A stretch of DNA of 64,000 nt from an uncultured Chloroflexota bacterium (GTDB lineage: Bacteria > Chloroflexota > Anaerolineae > Anaerolineales > Anaerolineaceae), in contig CADATZ010000016.1 in NCBI GenBank assembly GCA_902791025.1, positions 1 to 64,000 on the forward strand, given 5' to 3'. Positions within the stretch are counted from its first letter, which is position 1. The number at the start of each line of letters is the position of its first letter. Positions 7,657 to 16,645 of this stretch are shown here, piece by piece. The position numbers were made by a program, and so were the translations under genes. The notes under the pieces were generated by a model. That model saw only the letters and a list, made by a program, of their open reading frames with translations. It did no database searches and was not told the origin of the DNA.

Positions 7657-10600
7657 ATGAGATCCCGTTTTTCCATAACGGCAATATTATGCATTTTGTT
7701 TTTAATTACCGGTGTATTTTCAGCATTTGCAGCTGATCCTGTCGCCAAATCGGACGATACAGAATTCGTGGGACAGCTGAAAATTCTGGCCCGTTATAAC
7801 GATTCCATGCAGTTTTATGACGGCCATACCTATCTGCTTTTCACATCCTATCAAGACGGCGTCACCATCATGGTACCGGACCTTTATGCCGGTTATGAAA
7901 TATCCGACCAATATTACAGCGATATCCGTTCAGATATATCCAACGGTTCAAACCATACCGGCACTGATACGGATAAATATTTCACACTCAATAAAGAGAT
8001 GAAGTCCGTCACCCTGAACCGCGGTGAGATCGTCACCATCGGAATGTACCGCGACTTTGACCTTTCTGTTGCACAGGCAGCTCTCGGGACAGTCATGAAC
8101 AGCTCCGCATGGACGAAACTGGAAAGCGCCGGCAAGGGAGCAGTAGTTAAGACCATCTTCGATTTCCTTGATTCGGGCACCATCTCCGCGGAAGAAGCAT
8201 TGGCCCGGATACAAGCCGTTTTTCAGGAAATCGGAGCTGATTTCAACCTCCTGATAGATGGTGTCGTTGACGGCGGGGTCTGCTTCAACCGGGAACTTTA
8301 TAATCAAAAACTGGAATGGGATCAGTTCGAAAACATCACCTTTGAACTGGATATCACGCGTGAACAGCTCAACAGCATGGTCAGCACTCTTTCCGGAAAT
8401 CTCAACAATTTCTCCATCATAAAAAATAGCTGTGCAACCATAGCCGTAAAGGTATGGAACGCGGCAGTGGGTGACAATTCAATTTATGCACTCGACGCTA
8501 CCGGCGAAGGAATTTTTGCCCTGGTCGACGCACCGAAGGGTGTACGGGATGACATGATCGAAAAACTCCCCGGATATTATCTGAACAAATCAGAAGGCGG
8601 AAACCCCGAACCAAATGCCGGTTATACAGATGAGACCGGCTGGGTCTATGTCAGTGCACCGGAAAAAGTGGCACCGGCAGTATATGAATATGCGGATGAT
8701 TCCATTCAGATCGATGCGGACAAAACCAAACCGGCAGTCGTTATCACCGCAGCAAAAGGAGACAAAACCATCTCCTACAGCAAAGATGAACAAAAGATCC
8801 CTGTAAACGTGCAGAAAGCCGTTCAGGAAGATGCAACTACAATCAACAGCATCGAATTCAAGATCAATGGCACCACCGTCACAGCAGATTCCGGCACATC
8901 CCTTCCCGAAGGCATCTGGTTCAAAGTGAAAATCGAAAATCCTCGGGATGGCGAAGAATACTATGTGACCGATGCGGAAGGCAAAGCACTCCCCAGTCAC
9001 TTCTCATCAGACGATAGCAGTGTCAGTTTCCTCGCTGCCTCACTTCCGGTCACATTCAAAATCGTTGGCAGCTCCGAAGGCAGGAATAATATCCTCAAGA
9101 CCACAGTCATCAACGGTGAAGATTTGCAAACCGGTACCAAGGCCGAAGTTTACATCAAACAGAATGGCGAAAAGGTGATGCTCAGTGACTTCGCTGAAGT
9201 GACCGACGGTACGTCTGTCTTTATCAAACCGGTTGTTGATCCGGAAGAAATGAACTACGCCCTCATTGACATCACCCTGAACGGTGAGACCATCATGGTT
9301 GATAGCAACTATGATGCTGCAGAAAGCGCCTATAACATGGTCATGCCCGGCAGCTATTCAAAGCTTGACCTGATATACCAACCGGCCGTAGTTTACGCGA
9401 TTGGCAGCAATCCGATCCAGGTTTCTGTCGGCGATGTTTTAACAGCTTCCGATCACGCTGAGCTTCGTTTCGGTGCGGAAGCAGCAAAGATCCTGGGACC
9501 GGAAAACGTCCGCTGGAAGTTCATCGAAAATGACGGCGTTCTGGAATTTGCAGATGACGCGCACAAGCAGCTGAAAGCACTCAAAGAAGGTTCTGCCATC
9601 ATCTGGGCAGGCGCGGACAGCAATGACAACATCGGCGTCTGGTTCACGGTGGAAGTTTATGAGAACACTTCGGACATGGTGATGGTAACCTTTAACGAGG
9701 GAGACTTCACAATTCTTGCCCAGGCTCCCGGTGAAGAAGCCAAAGCTGTTCAATACAACCGATACCTGGTGAAAAAGGGTTCTGAACTAACCGTCGTCCC
9801 CGCACAGACGGGAAGTACGATCATCGCAAATATTCTCGCCAATGGGAAGTATATTACCGCGGAAGAGGCAATCGTAGCCGATCAAAACACTGATATCACC
9901 GTTACCTTCATGGAAGCCTCCATCACAGGCGTTCCTCGCAGCATTAATCTTGCCAACAAGGGCGACAGCTATCAGCTGAACGCGGAAATTGAATATAGAT
10001 GGCCGCTCAACCTGGTTCCGCCGGTATATGACAAAAGCATCCGCTATGAATCAGCTGACCCGATCATTGAAGTGGATGATATCGGGAAAATAACCGTCAC
10101 GGGAGACGTCCCCGTAGAAGGGAAAGCCGTGATCGTTACGGCCTATGCCGGGTCCTCCAATGATATGGTTTCCGCACAGTGCAAGGTGATCCTCGGCAAT
10201 TATGACGGGGAAAAGATCGTCGGGAAACTCACCATCCACGCCCGCCCCATCGTAAAGACAGAGTTGATCGCACATGGAGCCATTACCCTCACAGCTTATG
10301 AAGATCTGGACCTGGACATCAGCTTCTATCATTACTACAAGCCTACCGAAAAATTCGTTAGTCTGATGGAAGATTATGAAAAGCACCCGGAAAAATACAA
10401 CTCCGATCCCGCCCTTTACAACAATGATGAACTCGGACTCGGATCCACCGAAATTCGTGAAAAAAACTATTTTGAGGACAAATTCAACGATTCAAAATCA
10501 GCCCCTGAGAAGGTATCACTGAAATGCGGAGAAAGCCTTACTCTCTCTGATTACGGCTACGGCTTCTTTAATATCAGAACCATACTGAACGCCTTAGAAA

Positions 10601-11730
10601 ACAGCAGCATCTCATCCAGTGAGAACGCGCAGAAACTCATAGCTCAGCTGAAACTGTACTTAGCCGGTGAAGAAATAGATGGAACAACAGCTTTCGACAG
10701 CCTGTTTGCGACCATCGTCGAAATCTACACCATCACCCGCCGGACCGGAGTGAACCCGGCAGACGGTCAAGACATCGGCGGTATGGACATCAACCGTGAA
10801 GCTTATAATCAGTTCAGGAGAAACGATTCTCAGCTGCCGAATAACTATTATTCGGTAGAGATCACTAAAGACGAACTGGCTTATCTGCAAAGTTACACAA
10901 GCGATCCCGCTAACAACTACTATTCACTTTTCGTCAAAAACTGTGCATCCTCCGCTGTCGAAATGTGGAATGTAACATTGAAAGATCGGCCCGAGCTTCA
11001 TTTAACAGCCAACTATACCGGCTTCGGGATAGATCCAGAGTCACTCTATTTTGAATTGGGACTGATGCGCCTGAAACCCGGCCTTGACGGTGAAGCGGGA
11101 ACCAATTTCTACCCGCGTCTTGTCGCGAGTAATTCTCACTGCCCATACCGGCCGGAATCGGTCGATCCGGTCCATCCGGACACACCGAATTTCTCTCAGC
11201 TGTGCACAGACTGTCTGCTGCCGGCAACCGGTTTTTCAGCCGTGCATCCCACAGCACTTTCAGCACAGCCCAAGGATTTGAAATACAGTTTGACTCCTAT
11301 GCGCATTCAAATGCCGACGATCAATCTGGATACCGAGCTGGTGAATGTCCCGCTGGCTGACAATGCCTGGCAGGTGGAATGGCTTGGACAGCAAGCCGGG
11401 CTCCTGAGCGGGTCAGCGGTTCCGGGTGATGGGTTGAGTATCATTGCAGCCCATAACACACTCAATGATACAGCCTACGGTCCCTTTGCCCTTTTGAGCA
11501 CAATGAAAATCAATGATTCAATTTTCATTAATGGAGAAAACAACAAACTGACGATCTTCCGTGTTTATGCAAATGAACTGCTGGAAGCGGACGGTATGGA
11601 AGAGCTGCTTTCCATCGCGGAAACTTCAGAAAATTCGCTGGTTCTCCTGACTTGCGAAAACGAATCAATTGACGGCGGATATCTCAACCGCCGGGTGATC
11701 TTCGCAAAAAGAGTGAATTATTTAAGATAG
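7657..11730 (+). CDS. giant exported protein: two papain-like regions plus C-terminal sortase domain
   Basis: A 1357-residue protein with a signal peptide (ITAILCILFLITGVFSAFA, cleaved near residue 26). Two related regions follow. Region A (about 35-270) has a GHTYLLF His near 56 and IKNSCATIAVKVWN with Cys near 259. Region B (about 855-1105) has an IAHGAITL His near 872 and VKNCASSAVEMWN with Cys near 1096. A His followed much later by an NC/NxCA motif is the arrangement of permuted papain-fold enzymes (NlpC/P60- and DUF4105-like). Between them lie beta-rich Ig-like stretches. The last ~150 residues form a sortase domain with His in IIAAHNTLND (near 1265), Cys in LVLLTCENES (near 1331) and Arg in NRRVIFAKR (near 1345). 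No C-terminal membrane anchor or LPXTG motif is seen. Enzymatic roles are inferred from motifs only. Confidence 0.8.
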   Translation: MRSRFSITAILCILFLITGVFSAFAADPVAKSDDTEFVGQLKILARYNDSMQFYDGHTYLLFTSYQDGVTIMVPDLYAGYEISDQYYSDIRSDISNGSNHTGTDTDKYFTLNKEMKSVTLNRGEIVTIGMYRDFDLSVAQAALGTVMNSSAWTKLESAGKGAVVKTIFDFLDSGTISAEEALARIQAVFQEIGADFNLLIDGVVDGGVCFNRELYNQKLEWDQFENITFELDITREQLNSMVSTLSGNLNNFSIIKNSCATIAVKVWNAAVGDNSIYALDATGEGIFALVDAPKGVRDDMIEKLPGYYLNKSEGGNPEPNAGYTDETGWVYVSAPEKVAPAVYEYADDSIQIDADKTKPAVVITAAKGDKTISYSKDEQKIPVNVQKAVQEDATTINSIEFKINGTTVTADSGTSLPEGIWFKVKIENPRDGEEYYVTDAEGKALPSHFSSDDSSVSFLAASLPVTFKIVGSSEGRNNILKTTVINGEDLQTGTKAEVYIKQNGEKVMLSDFAEVTDGTSVFIKPVVDPEEMNYALIDITLNGETIMVDSNYDAAESAYNMVMPGSYSKLDLIYQPAVVYAIGSNPIQVSVGDVLTASDHAELRFGAEAAKILGPENVRWKFIENDGVLEFADDAHKQLKALKEGSAIIWAGADSNDNIGVWFTVEVYENTSDMVMVTFNEGDFTILAQAPGEEAKAVQYNRYLVKKGSELTVVPAQTGSTIIANILANGKYITAEEAIVADQNTDITVTFMEASITGVPRSINLANKGDSYQLNAEIEYRWPLNLVPPVYDKSIRYESADPIIEVDDIGKITVTGDVPVEGKAVIVTAYAGSSNDMVSAQCKVILGNYDGEKIVGKLTIHARPIVKTELIAHGAITLTAYEDLDLDISFYHYYKPTEKFVSLMEDYEKHPEKYNSDPALYNNDELGLGSTEIREKNYFEDKFNDSKSAPEKVSLKCGESLTLSDYGYGFFNIRTILNALENSSISSSENAQKLIAQLKLYLAGEEIDGTTAFDSLFATIVEIYTITRRTGVNPADGQDIGGMDINREAYNQFRRNDSQLPNNYYSVEITKDELAYLQSYTSDPANNYYSLFVKNCASSAVEMWNVTLKDRPELHLTANYTGFGIDPESLYFELGLMRLKPGLDGEAGTNFYPRLVASNSHCPYRPESVDPVHPDTPNFSQLCTDCLLPATGFSAVHPTALSAQPKDLKYSLTPMRIQMPTINLDTELVNVPLADNAWQVEWLGQQAGLLSGSAVPGDGLSIIAAHNTLNDTAYGPFALLSTMKINDSIFINGENNKLTIFRVYANELLEADGMEELLSIAETSENSLVLLTCENESIDGGYLNRRVIFAKRVNYLR

Positions 11731-11750
11731 TGGGCAGGAAATCAGACAGT

Positions 11751-11812
11751 GAGATTTTGTTTTCAAAATCTCAGAAAAAAACGATTCGGAGGATAATCCC
11801 AAATCGTTTTTT
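11751..11812 (+). terminator. tandem terminator hairpins
   Basis: A first stem GAGATTTTG/CAAAATCTC (11751-11772) is followed by a second, AAAAAACGATT/AATCGTTTTTT (11776-11812), whose right arm ends in six T. They lie just after the stop of the sortase protein and before the AT-rich restriction-modification genes. Confidence 0.8.
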
Positions 11813-11962
11813 CTCTGCAACATTCTGAAAACCAAAGAAATTTTTCATTTTTTTCTGTGCTTATATTTTTGTCCAATAATCACAGTTCTTAGATAAAATA
11901 AATTCTATAAAGATATAATAGTAGTATATATTTTAAAATTTTTGCAGAAAGGTTTTTGGAGA

Positions 11963-12811
11963 ATGAATCCAGTATTAAAATATAGAGGTGGAAAATCACG
12001 CGAGATACCCCGTTTTCTGCAATACATACCTGATCACTTTAACAGATACATTGAACCTTTTTTTGGTGGAGGAGCTCTTTATTTTTATCTTGAACCTGAC
12101 AAAGCAATAATAAACGATATAAATGAACGTTTAATGTTATTCTATAGTCAACTTCGGAACCAATATCATGAAATGAGAATTCAACTAGACGAAATTCAAC
12201 ATATTTACGAAAACAACCAAATTGAGTACAAAAAGCTGAAAAAAGAATATCCCTATTTTATAGTACCAAACGCAAACGAAGATCTCTATTATAAAATGAG
12301 ACGAATCTTTAATCATCCAGATAATAGTTATTTAGATGGTGTTATTTATTTTTTTATTAATAAAACTGCTTATTCAGGAATGATAAGATATAACAGTAAC
12401 GGTGAATACAATGTACCTTTTGGTCGTTATCCAAATCTAAATACACAAATGGTCACAGAACAGCATAGCCTTTTATTACAGAAAGCAGATCTTTACAATA
12501 CCGATTATAAAAAGATTTTTGAGATGGCAAATGAAGATGATTTCATATTTTTAGACCCACCTTATGATTGTGTTTTTAATGACTATGGTAATATAGATAT
12601 GATGAACGGTTTTGATGAAGGAGAACATAGAAGATTAGCAAAAGATTTTAAAGAATTAAAATGCCGTGCACTAATGATTATTGGCAAAACACCTCTCACA
12701 GAAGAATTATATAAAGACTATATTTATGATGAATATTATAAAAACTATGCAGTTAACATTAAAAACAGGTTCAACAATGATAAAATGCATATTATCGTTA
12801 AAAATTATTAG
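11963..12811 (+). CDS. DNA adenine-N6 methyltransferase, D12/Dam class
   Basis: A 282-residue class-alpha N6-adenine methyltransferase. The SAM-binding motifs are KYRGGKSR at the N-terminus and EPFFGGGALYFYLEP, followed by the target recognition region and the catalytic DPPY (FIFLDPPYDCVFND, about residues 198-211). The ATG at 11963 is preferred to a TTG 21 bases upstream, because D12 enzymes start just before the KYRGGK motif. The gene is strikingly AT-rich compared with its neighbours and is followed after 11 bases by the endonuclease gene. D12 enzymes of this type (DpnM, EcoRV) modify GATC-containing or related sites. If the partner is AlwI-like, the likely site is within GGATC. Confidence 0.88.
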   Translation: MNPVLKYRGGKSREIPRFLQYIPDHFNRYIEPFFGGGALYFYLEPDKAIINDINERLMLFYSQLRNQYHEMRIQLDEIQHIYENNQIEYKKLKKEYPYFIVPNANEDLYYKMRRIFNHPDNSYLDGVIYFFINKTAYSGMIRYNSNGEYNVPFGRYPNLNTQMVTEQHSLLLQKADLYNTDYKKIFEMANEDDFIFLDPPYDCVFNDYGNIDMMNGFDEGEHRRLAKDFKELKCRALMIIGKTPLTEELYKDYIYDEYYKNYAVNIKNRFNNDKMHIIVKNY

Positions 12812-12822
12812 AGGACATTCTA

Positions 12823-14511
12823 ATGGCATATCTAAATAATAAAATGCTTTTTTTTACAACTTCACCAAGAACACCTTCTAAGATGATTCCTGAAATAAAA
12901 ATCCTTACAGAAAATTTTACAGAAAAAAAATGGGATAAAAAAACACAATGTGAATTTATTGATTTTCTTACTGATACTGATTTTTTTGAAGGGAAAGGCT
13001 CATCAGACAATAAAGATTTAAGTGCTCGTGACAGAATAAATAGAGCACCAAAAGCGTTAGGCTTTGTTGATTTAAATCCTATAATAAAAATAACACCTGC
13101 AGGAAATGAATTAGTTTATGGAAAACGACCTCAAGAAATATTTTTGCGACAATTACTGAAATTTCAATTACCATCTCCCTATCATAAAGAACCAAAAAAT
13201 ACAAATATTTCTTTTTATATAAGACCTTATTTAGAAATAATAAGGCTTATTAAAGATTTAGATTCTCTTTCATTCGATGAATTAAAAATGTTTGGGTTAA
13301 AGTTGATAGATTATCGTCAATACGATAATATAAAAAAAGAAATATTACAATTTAGGATTGATAAAGAAAAAAACAAAGGACAATATAAACGATTTGCTGA
13401 CAATTTGTGGACAAATATTTTATTACAACTGTATAAAGATAATATCAAATCAGGAAACACAAAAACTCGAGAATCAAAGGACAAAAGTTTAAAAAATTTT
13501 ATTACTACAAAAAAGAGAAATGCGAGAGATTATGCAGATGCATGTTTTAGATATTTACGCTATACAGGACTATTTTCTATCTCTCATAAAAACTGCTCTA
13601 TATCTATATATCCAGACAGGATGAAAGAAATTGATTATATTCTTGAATCTATAGAAAGAAATCCTATTTATATTGAAGATGAGTACGAATATAAAAACCA
13701 TTTGTTCAATGCTCATGAACCTAAATTATATGATGATAATCGTGAGAACGTTATTGACCATATATTGAGAATAAGTGATTATACTCGTAAACAAATTGAA
13801 CAAAGAGATATTGAGCAACTTAAAGACCTTCGAGACGATATAATTCAAGAAAATAAAGATTCCATTATAAAAAAACAGAAAGACAAAATTAAATCCTATG
13901 CATTGTACTCCGAAATAATTGATACCTATAATGAAATAATTTCGAACAATCTATACGATATACCGTTAATGTTTGAATACAACACTTGGAGAGCTATGAC
14001 AATGTTGGATGGTGGAGAAATTGAAGGTCATTTTAAATTCGATGATGCTGGTCAACCTTTATCGACTGCACCTGGGAATATGCCAGACATCGAATGCTTT
14101 TATGATGATTTTGTGTTATCAGTTGAAGTTACAATGCAACAAGGGCAACGACAATATGAAAGTGAAGGAGAGCCTGTTGCAAGACATTATGGACAAATGA
14201 GAAAGAGAACAGGTAAAGACGCCTATTGCATATTCATAGCACCAACTATAAATAAAGCTTGTTTAGCTCATTTTTATGCCCTAAATAAAATTGGAATTTC
14301 ATATTACGGAGGTAAAACAAAAATTATTCCGATTGAATTAGACCAATTTATGAAACTTGTCGAAAATTCATATAATTATCCTACACAGCCATCACCTCGT
14401 GATATCAGAAGTTTACTTGATGAAATTATTATTTCCGAAGAGTTATCAAAAGATGAAATTGATTGGAATAATAAAATCCAACTAGCAGTTAATAAATGGC
14501 TTGTTTTATAA
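12823..14511 (+). CDS. AlwI-like type II restriction endonuclease
   Basis: A 562-residue protein. The opening MLFFTTSPRTPSKMIPEIK resembles the start of AlwI/MlyI-type endonucleases, which begin with a similar S/T-rich segment followed by an R-x-P-x-K/R stretch. A PD-(D/E)XK-like core is visible at NMPDIECFYDDFVLSVEVTM (about residues 411-430), with Asp and Glu placed as in this family, followed by RQYESEGEPVARHYGQ. A Lys-rich helical middle is consistent with DNA binding. The gene directly follows a D12 methyltransferase, is equally AT-rich, and has a GAGG ribosome site. Together they form a self-contained restriction-modification unit, probably recently acquired. The GGATC specificity is inferred from the family only. 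Confidence 0.7.
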   Translation: MAYLNNKMLFFTTSPRTPSKMIPEIKILTENFTEKKWDKKTQCEFIDFLTDTDFFEGKGSSDNKDLSARDRINRAPKALGFVDLNPIIKITPAGNELVYGKRPQEIFLRQLLKFQLPSPYHKEPKNTNISFYIRPYLEIIRLIKDLDSLSFDELKMFGLKLIDYRQYDNIKKEILQFRIDKEKNKGQYKRFADNLWTNILLQLYKDNIKSGNTKTRESKDKSLKNFITTKKRNARDYADACFRYLRYTGLFSISHKNCSISIYPDRMKEIDYILESIERNPIYIEDEYEYKNHLFNAHEPKLYDDNRENVIDHILRISDYTRKQIEQRDIEQLKDLRDDIIQENKDSIIKKQKDKIKSYALYSEIIDTYNEIISNNLYDIPLMFEYNTWRAMTMLDGGEIEGHFKFDDAGQPLSTAPGNMPDIECFYDDFVLSVEVTMQQGQRQYESEGEPVARHYGQMRKRTGKDAYCIFIAPTINKACLAHFYALNKIGISYYGGKTKIIPIELDQFMKLVENSYNYPTQPSPRDIRSLLDEIIISEELSKDEIDWNNKIQLAVNKWLVL

Positions 14512-14556
14512 ATTTATTTGTTGATTATTGTTTTTGAATAAAAAACACATCAATCC

Positions 14557-14583
14557 TTGACAACTATGGATTTCGTGTAAAAT
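14557..14583 (+). promoter_or_regulatory. probable ssb promoter
   Basis: TTGACA (14557-14562) and TAAAAT (14578-14583) with a 15-base spacer lie about 50 bases before the ssb start. The short spacer is partly offset by a TG just before the -10 box. Confidence 0.5.
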
Positions 14584-14634
14584 TTAATTCATAAACAATT
14601 TTACGAACCGTGAAACGAATTAGGAGTAATTAAC

Positions 14635-15114
14635 ATGTTTCATACTATTATCATCGTCGGTAACGTTGGACGGGATCCTGAAATGCGCTATACACCATCA
14701 GGTCAGGCAGTCACATCATTCTCAGTTGCGACCAGCCGAAATTACAAAAGTCAGGGACAGCCGGTAAAAGAGACAATCTGGTTCCGCGTCACCTGTTGGG
14801 GAAGACAGGCAGAAGTTGCCAGCAACTATGTCAAAAAGGGACAGAAAGTATTAGTGGAAGGCCGTCTGGTAGCAGACGCTTCCGGAAATCCGCGCACCTA
14901 CACGCGCAGCGACGGAACGATTGGTACTTCCTTTGAAATCACCGCATCCAATCTGCAGCTGCTGAGCAGCCGTGCTGAAAGTGAAGGCGGCTACAATAAT
15001 AATGGCTACAGCCAGTCTAACGGCTCCATGGGCACTGCATATGCCGGCAGCACCGATATGGGACCCGGCGGTAATTACGATATTGACCCGGACGGCGAAG
15101 ACATCCCGTTCTAA
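14635..15114 (+). CDS. ssb: single-stranded DNA-binding protein
   Basis: A 159-residue SSB. The OB fold spans about residues 1-105, starting MFHTIIIVGNVGRDPEMRYT and containing the KETIWFRVTCWGRQAE strand pair. A Gly/Asn/Ser-rich linker follows (about 110-150). The protein ends in the acidic partner-binding tip DPDGEDIPF, which recruits repair and replication proteins. Length and layout match bacterial SSB. It is preceded by TAGGAG and followed after 8 bases by a translin-like gene, with a shared terminator after the second gene, so the two form a two-gene operon. Confidence 0.96.
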   Translation: MFHTIIIVGNVGRDPEMRYTPSGQAVTSFSVATSRNYKSQGQPVKETIWFRVTCWGRQAEVASNYVKKGQKVLVEGRLVADASGNPRTYTRSDGTIGTSFEITASNLQLLSSRAESEGGYNNNGYSQSNGSMGTAYAGSTDMGPGGNYDIDPDGEDIPF

Positions 15115-15122
15115 GGTACATC

Positions 15123-15764
15123 ATGTCACGAATTACGGAAATTGCCGAAGCAGCTCATCGAGACTTTGAAGCCCGAACGCTCGCACGGGACGCGGCACTG
15201 ACACGATCCCGCGCGTTGATTCGTCACTCTGCAAACGCCATCCGTGCCATTCACCGCAGTGAATCGGAACTGGCGCACGAGCACTTGAGCGAAGGACGCA
15301 AAATCGTCGATGACCTGAAAGCTGATCTTGCGGATTATCCGGATCTTTACTACGCGGGATACACACAGGACGCGATCAAAGAGTTCTGCGAAGCGACCCT
15401 GACCACAGCGTATATTGAAAACCGTGAGATCCCAACCCCGGAGGAAATGGGCGTTGTCACTTCCACTTATCTCCGCGGTATGGCTGAAACGCCGGGTGAA
15501 TTGCGCCGCCGCTGCATGGATATCCTTCGCATGGGGTATTCTGATGAAGCGGAACGGCTCCTTGCCCAGATGGATGAGATTTATTCCATTCTGGTGACCA
15601 TGGACTATCCGGACGCGGTAACCAACGGTCTGCGCCGTCAGACAGACCTGCTGCGCGGCATCGTGGAACGGACCCGTGCGGACTTGACCCTGAGCCTGAG
15701 GGAAGATAAACTGAAAGAACTCCTCGCAAAAGCGATCGAGGTCTATACTGAATCAAAAAATTAG
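15123..15764 (+). CDS. translin-family protein
   Basis: A 213-residue, almost entirely helical protein. Its features match the translin fold: an N-terminal Arg/Asp-rich helix (HRDFEARTLARDAALTRSRA), a heptad-like helix with HRSESELAHEHLSEGR, then YAGYTQDAIKEFCEA. It also has the conserved GELRRRCMDILRMGYSDEAE segment, which aligns with the GELxR...G region of translins. Translin binds and in complexes cuts RNA or single-stranded DNA. Bacterial members exist in Chloroflexota and some archaea, but their role is little known. Location behind ssb suggests a link to single-stranded nucleic acid. No signal peptide or membrane segment is seen. Confidence 0.75.
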   Translation: MSRITEIAEAAHRDFEARTLARDAALTRSRALIRHSANAIRAIHRSESELAHEHLSEGRKIVDDLKADLADYPDLYYAGYTQDAIKEFCEATLTTAYIENREIPTPEEMGVVTSTYLRGMAETPGELRRRCMDILRMGYSDEAERLLAQMDEIYSILVTMDYPDAVTNGLRRQTDLLRGIVERTRADLTLSLREDKLKELLAKAIEVYTESKN

Positions 15765-15786
15765 GATTTTCATTCACTTCCTGACG

Positions 15787-15818
15787 AAATGCCCCCTTTC
15801 CGGGGGCATTTTCTCTTT
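15787..15818 (+). terminator. terminator of ssb-translin operon
   Basis: AAATGCCCCC and GGGGGCATTT arms around a 5-base loop are followed by a T-rich tail. It sits 22 bases after the translin-like stop. Confidence 0.92.
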
Positions 15819-15829
15819 ATAATAACGAT

Positions 15830-16111
15830 ATGAACGATAAAAAGTTTATCAATGCCTCTGATATTGGGTTTTACACCTTCTGTCCGCGTGCATGGGCATT
15901 GAAGCAGCTTGACTATGAAGCCGATAACCAATGGGAAATGGAAGCGGGAAAGGAATTCCACCAAATTGTCGGAGAACAAGAGCTGGAAAAAGAATCAGAG
16001 ACCAGAGAGAAACGTATTCGAAATCAACGGATCATTCATCTGCTGACTGTCCTGACCGTGATCGTACTTTTGTGTCTGATCTCCATCATCGTTCGGATCG
16101 TGCTGAAATGA
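15830..16111 (+). CDS. Cas4-like nuclease, N-terminal half with membrane anchor
   Basis: A 93-residue protein carrying the beginning of a Cas4/RecB-type nuclease: INASDIGFYTFCPRAWAL, with the first of the four Fe-S cysteines near residue 20, and GKEFHQIVGEQ with the motif-I His. A charged helix follows, then one membrane segment at the C-terminus (LLTVLTVIVLLCLISIIVRI). The stop overlaps the start of the next gene by ATGA. Together the two proteins contain every conserved Cas4 element, separated by two membrane helices. This reads as a natural split or membrane-hairpin arrangement, not as decay. No CRISPR array or other cas gene is in the window, so the role may be in DNA repair. Confidence 0.7.
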   Translation: MNDKKFINASDIGFYTFCPRAWALKQLDYEADNQWEMEAGKEFHQIVGEQELEKESETREKRIRNQRIIHLLTVLTVIVLLCLISIIVRIVLK

Positions 16112-16641
16112 ATGAAGTCACGCTGTTTTACGTATTCACAGGGCTGTTCCTTCTGCTTGTGATCCTGTTGGTGATCCTGAAGATCATCGAAAAACATCAG
16201 GAACCCGAAATGGAAAACCAGGACCTCGTTCCGGATGGTGAAATTTCCTCCATAATACTCCGCAGTGAAAAATACGGTCTTGTCGGGAAACCGGACCTGC
16301 TGCTGAAAAAAGGATCGGAACATTTTCCAATCGAGGTCAAAAGCGCTTTTGCGAAAGAACGGCCTTATCTCTCACACATCCTGCAGCTGGCTGCCTATTG
16401 CCTGCTGATAAAAGAAGCATACGGCGTCAGGCCGCCTTACGGAATCATACGATATAAGAACAAGGATTTTAAAATCGCCTACACAAAAGAGTTGGAGCGG
16501 TCCCTCCTGACGCAGATCAAAACTATGAGATCCTCAGACCCGGAGGAAAACGACCTGCCGCCTGTCTGTGATGACATGCGGAAATGCCGCCGCTGCGGGT
16601 ATGCGTACATTTGCCATACCGGACAAAAACGGCTCTTCTAA
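16108..16641 (+). CDS. Cas4-like nuclease, catalytic half with N-terminal membrane anchor
   Basis: A 177-residue protein that begins with a membrane helix (TLFYVFTGLFLLLVILLVIL) and continues with the catalytic core of a PD-(D/E)XK nuclease. The core shows VGKPDLLLKK (motif-II Asp), FPIEVKSAFA (E-x-K, motif III) and ILQLAAYCLLIKEAYG (motif Q-x3-Y). The C-terminus has three cysteines in CRRCGYAYICH, which would complete an Fe-S cluster with the Cys on the upstream protein. The ATG at 16108 is chosen because it gives translational coupling with the first half and excludes out-of-frame sequence upstream. Cas4-family enzymes are 5'-to-3' exonucleases. Membrane tethering is unusual for the family. 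Confidence 0.75.
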   Translation: MNEVTLFYVFTGLFLLLVILLVILKIIEKHQEPEMENQDLVPDGEISSIILRSEKYGLVGKPDLLLKKGSEHFPIEVKSAFAKERPYLSHILQLAAYCLLIKEAYGVRPPYGIIRYKNKDFKIAYTKELERSLLTQIKTMRSSDPEENDLPPVCDDMRKCRRCGYAYICHTGQKRLF

Positions 16642-16645
16642 GGCT

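Noticed and set aside
15931..16107. Upstream extension of the second Cas4-like half in another frame
   Set aside because: It overlaps the first half out of frame and has no conserved residues; the ATG at 16108 gives coupling and a clean membrane anchor.
15830..16641. Sign of a CRISPR-Cas locus because of Cas4-like motifs
   Set aside because: No direct-repeat/spacer array and no other cas gene is present; the heptamer tracts lack spacers of regular length. The Cas4-like pair is treated as stand-alone.
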